Source of the DNA: Campylobacteraceae bacterium
Lineage (GTDB): Bacteria; Campylobacterota; Campylobacteria; Campylobacterales; Arcobacteraceae
Assembly: GCA_013215945.1 (NCBI GenBank)
Contig: JABSOM010000011.1
Coordinates: forward strand, 1 to 64,000
Direction: 5' to 3'
DNA: 64,000 nt
The position numbers were made by a program, and so were the translations under genes. Under the pieces are notes generated by a model. The model did no database searches. It was not told where the DNA came from and was given only the letters and a program-made list of their open reading frames with translations. This document shows positions 60,420 to 64,000 of the stretch, in pieces (positions within the stretch are counted from its first letter, which is position 1; each line of letters begins with the position of its first letter).

Positions 60420-61043
60420 ATGAATATAGCTTATATTGGAGTATCTAAAAATAAAAGTGATAGCTTGATACAAAAAAAAGCAATAATAAACTATGCCTTA
60501 AAAAAAGACTTATGTATTGATGAATATATATCTATTGATTTGCTTTCTAAAAAAGAAAAAATGGATACGGAAGTTCACGATTTTTTCACTTCTTTTAAAG
60601 AAAAGGATCTACTTGTTATTTACGAAATGAGTAAATTAGGAAGAAGTACTCAAGAAGTACTGCAGCTAATTTCTAAACTTCTAAATAAGAAAATCATTTT
60701 GCATTTTATAAAAGAAGATTTGTTTATTAATCCCAATAATACAAAAGACTTAAGGAATCAAACCATAATAAATTTACTTGGAATCATTTCAAGATTAGAA
60801 AAAGAAGTGCTTTCAAACAGAGTAAAAGAAGCATTAAGTATTAGAAAAGAAAAAGGTTTAGCTCTAGGCAAACCAAAAGGTGTGAACCAAAAATCTAAAT
60901 ATGACGTGCATAAAGAACGTATTGTTGAATTAAAAGACTTAGGCGTATCCTTAAGTCAAATCATCAACAAACATTTAAAGCCTGTTATGGAAAGTTGTAC
61001 GGTTCAGAGTTTATCAACGTATTTAAAAAGAAGGAGTTTATAA
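60420..61043 (+). CDS. Serine recombinase (resolvase/invertase) family protein, atypical active site
   Basis: A 207-residue protein with a resolvase-type domain (~residues 1-145) and a C-terminal helix-turn-helix (KERIVELKDLGVSLSQIINKHL). The N-terminus I-A-Y-I-G-V-S-K keeps the catalytic Ser9, but the usually essential Arg of the YxRVST motif is Gly7. KLGRST is present, while the usual DR before it reads SK. E-K-E-V-L-S-N-R-V-K-E-A-L and KGLALGKPKG are normal. Activity may be reduced or lost; a DNA-binding regulator is an alternative. AGAGGCGA precedes the ATG. It overlaps the small membrane gene by one base. Confidence 0.88.
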   Translation: MNIAYIGVSKNKSDSLIQKKAIINYALKKDLCIDEYISIDLLSKKEKMDTEVHDFFTSFKEKDLLVIYEMSKLGRSTQEVLQLISKLLNKKIILHFIKEDLFINPNNTKDLRNQTIINLLGIISRLEKEVLSNRVKEALSIRKEKGLALGKPKGVNQKSKYDVHKERIVELKDLGVSLSQIINKHLKPVMESCTVQSLSTYLKRRSL

Positions 61044-61201
61044 TGTCAACGGATACTATTAAGTATTTAGTAATCGCTTATTACTTGGTTTTATTTATTG
61101 TGTGGATGGTAAATAAAGTAGTAAAAAGTGTTAAAAAAAGTGAATATCGCAAAAGAAATGATAAATCGCAAGTGTATATGGCACCCTTACGATTTGAATA
61201 A
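61043..61201 (+). CDS. Small membrane protein coupled to the recombinase gene
   Basis: A 52-residue protein with one hydrophobic helix (YLVIAYYLVLFIVWMVNKVV, residues ~8-27) and a basic tail. Its ATG shares one base with the recombinase stop codon (TAATG), with AAGGAG at 61031-61036 inside the recombinase gene, so translation is coupled. The true start is at 61043; a longer in-frame extension overlaps the recombinase and lacks a ribosome site. No family recognised. Confidence 0.7.
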   Translation: MSTDTIKYLVIAYYLVLFIVWMVNKVVKSVKKSEYRKRNDKSQVYMAPLRFE

Positions 61202-61224
61202 ATAGTACGTATAAATGAAGTGGT

Positions 61225-62091
61225 CTAGTTTAAGAACTCTTGCATACAGGATTCTTCTTGAATAATAAAACCACTTCTTGTAAGTTCTGTTTTACGTGCT
61301 GCTTCAATGGCTACTATAAGTCCTGTATTTTCTCTTTGATATAAATCATAGGCTCTGTAGTTGTAAATATCTCCATCTATAACTTTAATTCCATTATGAA
61401 AGGATTCTTCAAGAATTTTACTTTTCATTTTTTTTGAAAAAATAATAGCTACATCTATATTGTCTTTTAAAAGACCATTTAAATACTCCCAATTATCAAC
61501 CAATATGCCTTTTTGTTTTCCTGCTCTTGAGTAAGTCAAGTGGTAGTTAGAAGGCAGTTTTTTTCTACTTTTTTTGATGTCATATTTTGTATAATCAAAG
61601 AATGTTACTTCAGGAAAGAGTTCCATCATATTTTTATATTCTTCTTCTTTATAAGAAAAAGCTTCTTTTTCCCATAAAATATCTGATGTTCCATTTAATT
61701 GAATTGAAGGATGCAAACCTTTTCTTTTTGCTCTTCTAATCATAGCTGCTATTTCTTTGCATAATTGAGCAAAAAAAGCTTCTCTTTGTAGAAGAAATTT
61801 AAAAGTTCTTTTAAAACGGGCTTGTTTGATTTTATTTTTTTCAAAATCAGAGGTTTTAAAAATTCCTTGATGATAAATACATGAGGTTGCACAGCCATTG
61901 GTCGCTTTTTTACAAAGGTTTACTTTGCTTAAATTAATAGCGCTTTCATCGTATGCCACACCATAATATTTGGCATTGTTAAGGTTTTTTTGAGGCGCTA
62001 GGTATAAGGTTCCCACCAAATATCTGTCTTCTTCAGTAATAATATTTTCTTTTATAGTAAGAAGAGTGCTTGTATCGTAGTTATAATCCAA
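61225..62091 (-). CDS. GP88-family protein
   Basis: A 288-residue soluble protein that resembles the GP88 family first seen in mycobacteriophages and found scattered in bacteria. Key features: KVNLCKKATNGCATSCIYHQG (cysteine-rich, residues ~53-73), FLLQREAFFAQLCKEIAAMIRRAKRKG and SIQLNGTSDILWEKEAF (~136), and F-F-D-Y-T-K-Y. The conserved cysteines could bind metal. Function is unknown; its phage history suggests past transfer, but base composition matches the neighbours. It stands between the recombinase pair and selD. Confidence 0.78.
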   Translation of the reverse strand: MDYNYDTSTLLTIKENIITEEDRYLVGTLYLAPQKNLNNAKYYGVAYDESAINLSKVNLCKKATNGCATSCIYHQGIFKTSDFEKNKIKQARFKRTFKFLLQREAFFAQLCKEIAAMIRRAKRKGLHPSIQLNGTSDILWEKEAFSYKEEEYKNMMELFPEVTFFDYTKYDIKKSRKKLPSNYHLTYSRAGKQKGILVDNWEYLNGLLKDNIDVAIIFSKKMKSKILEESFHNGIKVIDGDIYNYRAYDLYQRENTGLIVAIEAARKTELTRSGFIIQEESCMQEFLN

Positions 62092-62181
62092 TTTATATCT
62101 TTTGTGCTTATTTGTGTTTGCTTTTTAGTAGTAGAATTGTATCAAATCAATCTTAAAAAAGATTGATTTGTTAATGAAATA

Positions 62182-63219
62182 TTAATAGATTATCAGTTCT
62201 TTTTCTTCTTTTTTTATGACTTGTCCTATAATAGTGGCATAACCAAAAGAATAATCTTGAATCTTCTTTATGTATTCTTTTGCATCTTCTTCTTTCATAG
62301 CTATTAATAAACCGCCAGAAGTTTGTGCATCACAAAGAATAGTTTTTATAGTATCATCTATAGTGTTTTTATATTCGATTTTATTTTGCAGGTATTTGAA
62401 ATTTTTTCTACTTCCCCCTGGAACAACATTGTCCTTACAAAGTTGTATCGATTCTTTAATAATAGGCACTAATGATGAATCTATACTATAAGAGTGAGTA
62501 CTAGCAGTTGATTCCAGCGCATGTCCTAATAATCCAAAACCTGTAATATCTGTACAAGCACTTACTTCATACTTTTCTAATAATTGTGAGCTAAAATAAT
62601 TTAAACTCTCCATTATCTCAACTGTATGATTAATAGTACTTATTTCAAGTAAATCTCTTTTAATAGCAGTGGTTAAAATACCTAAACCAATGGGTTTCGT
62701 AAGGACTAAGACATGTCCTATTTTTCCTGCATTGTTTTTTAAGATGCGAGAGGGATGAATCATTCCTGTTACACTTAAACCATAATACATTTCAGGGCTT
62801 TCAATAGTATGCCCTCCCATTAAGACTCCACCACACTCTTTGATTTTATCATTTCCACCACGAAGCATTTCATCTAAAACTACTTTGGGGAAATTAGCTG
62901 CATCAAAACCAACTATATTCATAGCAGTAAGAACTCGTCCTCCCATAGCAAAAACATCAGAAAGTGAATTTGCAGCTGCAATTTTTCCATAAATATAAGG
63001 ATCATCTACAACAGGAGTTATAAAATCTAAGGTTTGTACAAGGGCTTCTTCCTCATTTATTTTAAAAACAGCTGCATCTTCACTGTTTTCAAAGCCAACT
63101 AGAACATTTTTATTATCTGGAATAAGTGCGCTTATCGTTTGTTTTAGATCCTCCGGACCCATTTTAGCCGCACAACCAGCTGCTCTAACGAATTTTGTCA
63201 ATTTATATTGATTATCCAT
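62182..63219 (-). CDS. selD: Selenide, water dikinase SelD (selenophosphate synthetase)
   Basis: A 345-residue enzyme that makes selenophosphate from selenide and ATP. The N-terminal active-site loop TKFVRAAGCAAKMGPEDLK has Cys16 (TGT codon, not selenocysteine) and Lys19. Further motifs: VQTLDFITPVVDDPYIYGKIAAANSLSDVFAMGG (metal/ATP site; residues ~57-90), GGHTIESPEMYYGLSVTG, DITGFGLLGHALE and CDAQTSGGLLIA. It completes the Sec pathway with selA, selB and tRNA-Sec. Confidence 0.96.
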   Translation of the reverse strand: MDNQYKLTKFVRAAGCAAKMGPEDLKQTISALIPDNKNVLVGFENSEDAAVFKINEEEALVQTLDFITPVVDDPYIYGKIAAANSLSDVFAMGGRVLTAMNIVGFDAANFPKVVLDEMLRGGNDKIKECGGVLMGGHTIESPEMYYGLSVTGMIHPSRILKNNAGKIGHVLVLTKPIGLGILTTAIKRDLLEISTINHTVEIMESLNYFSSQLLEKYEVSACTDITGFGLLGHALESTASTHSYSIDSSLVPIIKESIQLCKDNVVPGGSRKNFKYLQNKIEYKNTIDDTIKTILCDAQTSGGLLIAMKEEDAKEYIKKIQDYSFGYATIIGQVIKKEEKELIIY

Positions 63220-63281
63220 TATTTTACTTTTTAATTAATTTGTAAACAATTATATCAAAGCTAGGTAAAAAATTTTTTAAA

Positions 63282-63962
63282 TTAAAGTAATTTATACCCT
63301 TCTTGAGGAATATTCACAATAATATCATGAGGAAGTTTTTTTCTTAGTTCTTTTATGAAGGTTTTTAAAGCAGAGGAACTCATACATTTGTTTTCCCAAA
63401 TACGTTCTTCTATTTTTGAATAAGTAAGAATGCAACAATCTTTGTATTCATATAAAAGTTCCAAAAACTCTTTTTCTCTTTTTCTTAATAATATGTTTTG
63501 ATTTTTGTATAATAACTCTCTTTTTGCAGAATCTAAATATATATCATCGCTTAGTTTTATTAACTGTTGCAATTTATCTTCAAAAGAAGCCAATAGTCCT
63601 TCTAGAAGTTTTTCTGAATTAAGTGGTTTTAAAATAAAATGATTGACTTTTAAATTGATTAAATCCATTAAATACTCTTCATTAGAAAAAGCAGTCAATA
63701 AAATTATTTTGGTAGAAAAATCATTTTTACGTATTTTTTTAATCAAATCAATGCCATTGCCATTTTGCATTTGAATATCTGTAATAATGATATTGGGTTT
63801 GTATTCTAAATACAAGTCATAACCTTCTTTCCCCGAATTACAATCATAAATTTCTTTGAAATAATACTTCAAGGTATTAACCAACCTTTTTCTAATCCCA
63901 TCTTCATCTTCAACACATAAAACAGTATAATCTTTTAACTGTGTAAATAAGGTTTCATTCAT
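63282..63962 (-). CDS. Winged-helix response regulator (third member of the HQWRQP-linked subfamily)
   Basis: A 226-residue regulator closely similar to that at 27489: VEDEDG, phospho-acceptor Asp62 in TDIQMQNGNG, LTAFS, LKPLN, then a winged helix with SSALKTFIKELRKKLP and NIPQEGYKLL. Its ATG overlaps the stop codon (ATGA) of a histidine kinase gene that runs off the right edge, so it is the second gene of a kinase/regulator operon. Its target genes are not visible in the window. Confidence 0.92.
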   Translation of the reverse strand: MNETLFTQLKDYTVLCVEDEDGIRKRLVNTLKYYFKEIYDCNSGKEGYDLYLEYKPNIIITDIQMQNGNGIDLIKKIRKNDFSTKIILLTAFSNEEYLMDLINLKVNHFILKPLNSEKLLEGLLASFEDKLQQLIKLSDDIYLDSAKRELLYKNQNILLRKREKEFLELLYEYKDCCILTYSKIEERIWENKCMSSSALKTFIKELRKKLPHDIIVNIPQEGYKLL

Positions 63963-64000
63963 TTTTTTGTCCTTAAAATTATTTCAAATACTGCGCCATT
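63959..64000 (-). CDS. Sensor histidine kinase, C-terminal end only
   Basis: The last 13 codons and stop (N-G-A-V-F-E-I-I-L-R-T-K-K) match the end of a histidine kinase ATPase domain, as in GALFTISLKV at the end of the kinase at 25937. The stop overlaps the start of the response regulator by ATGA. The rest lies beyond the right edge. Confidence 0.7.
   Translation of the reverse strand, partial: NGAVFEIILRTKK

Noticed and set aside
62182-63219. SelD as a selenoprotein
   Set aside because: The active-site position 16 is encoded by TGT (Cys), and there is no in-frame UGA in the gene.
1-64000. CRISPR arrays, prophages or complete insertion sequences
   Set aside because: No regularly spaced direct repeats, no transposase gene and no phage structural genes were seen. 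The recombinase and GP88 genes alone do not support a prophage.

Overview
The window is AT-rich, densely coded chromosomal DNA from a member of the Arcobacter group (Campylobacterota). The clearest taxonomic marker is a CiaB homologue (18035-19942) with the W-A-D-V-D-R-A-W stretch typical of Arcobacter ciaB. Extracytoplasmic-sensor kinases with SHQWRQPL/AHQWRQPL H-boxes, an OprD-type porin and a complete selenocysteine locus fit this group. The window opens in the last bases of a 5S rRNA gene and closes in the last codons of a histidine kinase gene.

1-14 kb: both halves of a D-glutamate cyclase are encoded as separate genes (DUF4392 and DUF1445 domains). An AEC carrier lies divergent to a PAS-domain sensor kinase/response regulator pair. 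Next come a TAXI-type TRAP transporter (binding protein plus fused permease), a LUD-domain protein and an LhgO-like L-2-hydroxyglutarate oxidase. I infer a regulated uptake and oxidation route for 2-hydroxyglutarate or a similar C5 acid. Manganese pyrophosphatase, a YbaK deacylase and an AlkC-like DNA glycosylase follow.

14-25 kb: two paralogous membrane proteins with degenerate GGDEF domains, a GNAT/MarR pair divergent from a LysE exporter with a textbook promoter and operator, ciaB, a DoxX-like protein, htpG behind a CIRCE element, and several unrecognised small genes.

25-34 kb: a Cache sensor kinase/response regulator pair, a DctPQM TRAP transporter, a small membrane protein and the pxpABC 5-oxoprolinase genes. 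Four promoters here carry 11-bp-phased AACTCAC-type repeats, which ties these units into one probable pyroglutamate regulon. This is the most interesting system I see. A second family of 11-bp-phased repeats (GAAACAATTTT) marks two promoters of the 2-hydroxyglutarate-like system, so the two loci share a design: sensor kinase, winged-helix regulator, TRAP transporter, catabolic enzymes feeding glutamate or 2-oxoglutarate.

34-46 kb: a copper-type P-ATPase, a c-di-GMP cluster (one EAL phosphodiesterase between two degenerate GGDEF proteins), DedA, and dbpA with an apparent AUU start. A 4.1 kb segment (regulator, porin, broken regulator, kinase) is flanked by 144-bp direct copies of the 3' end of mscS. 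mscS itself follows.

46-64 kb: tandem small parvulins, an HD-domain phosphohydrolase, a TetR-controlled RND efflux operon, a UvrD-like helicase, and the selenocysteine locus (selB, selA, tRNA-Sec, selD) interrupted by an atypical serine recombinase, a coupled small membrane protein and a GP88-family gene. A third kinase/regulator pair begins at the right edge.

All assignments come from reading the sequence and remembered family features; no database search was run.
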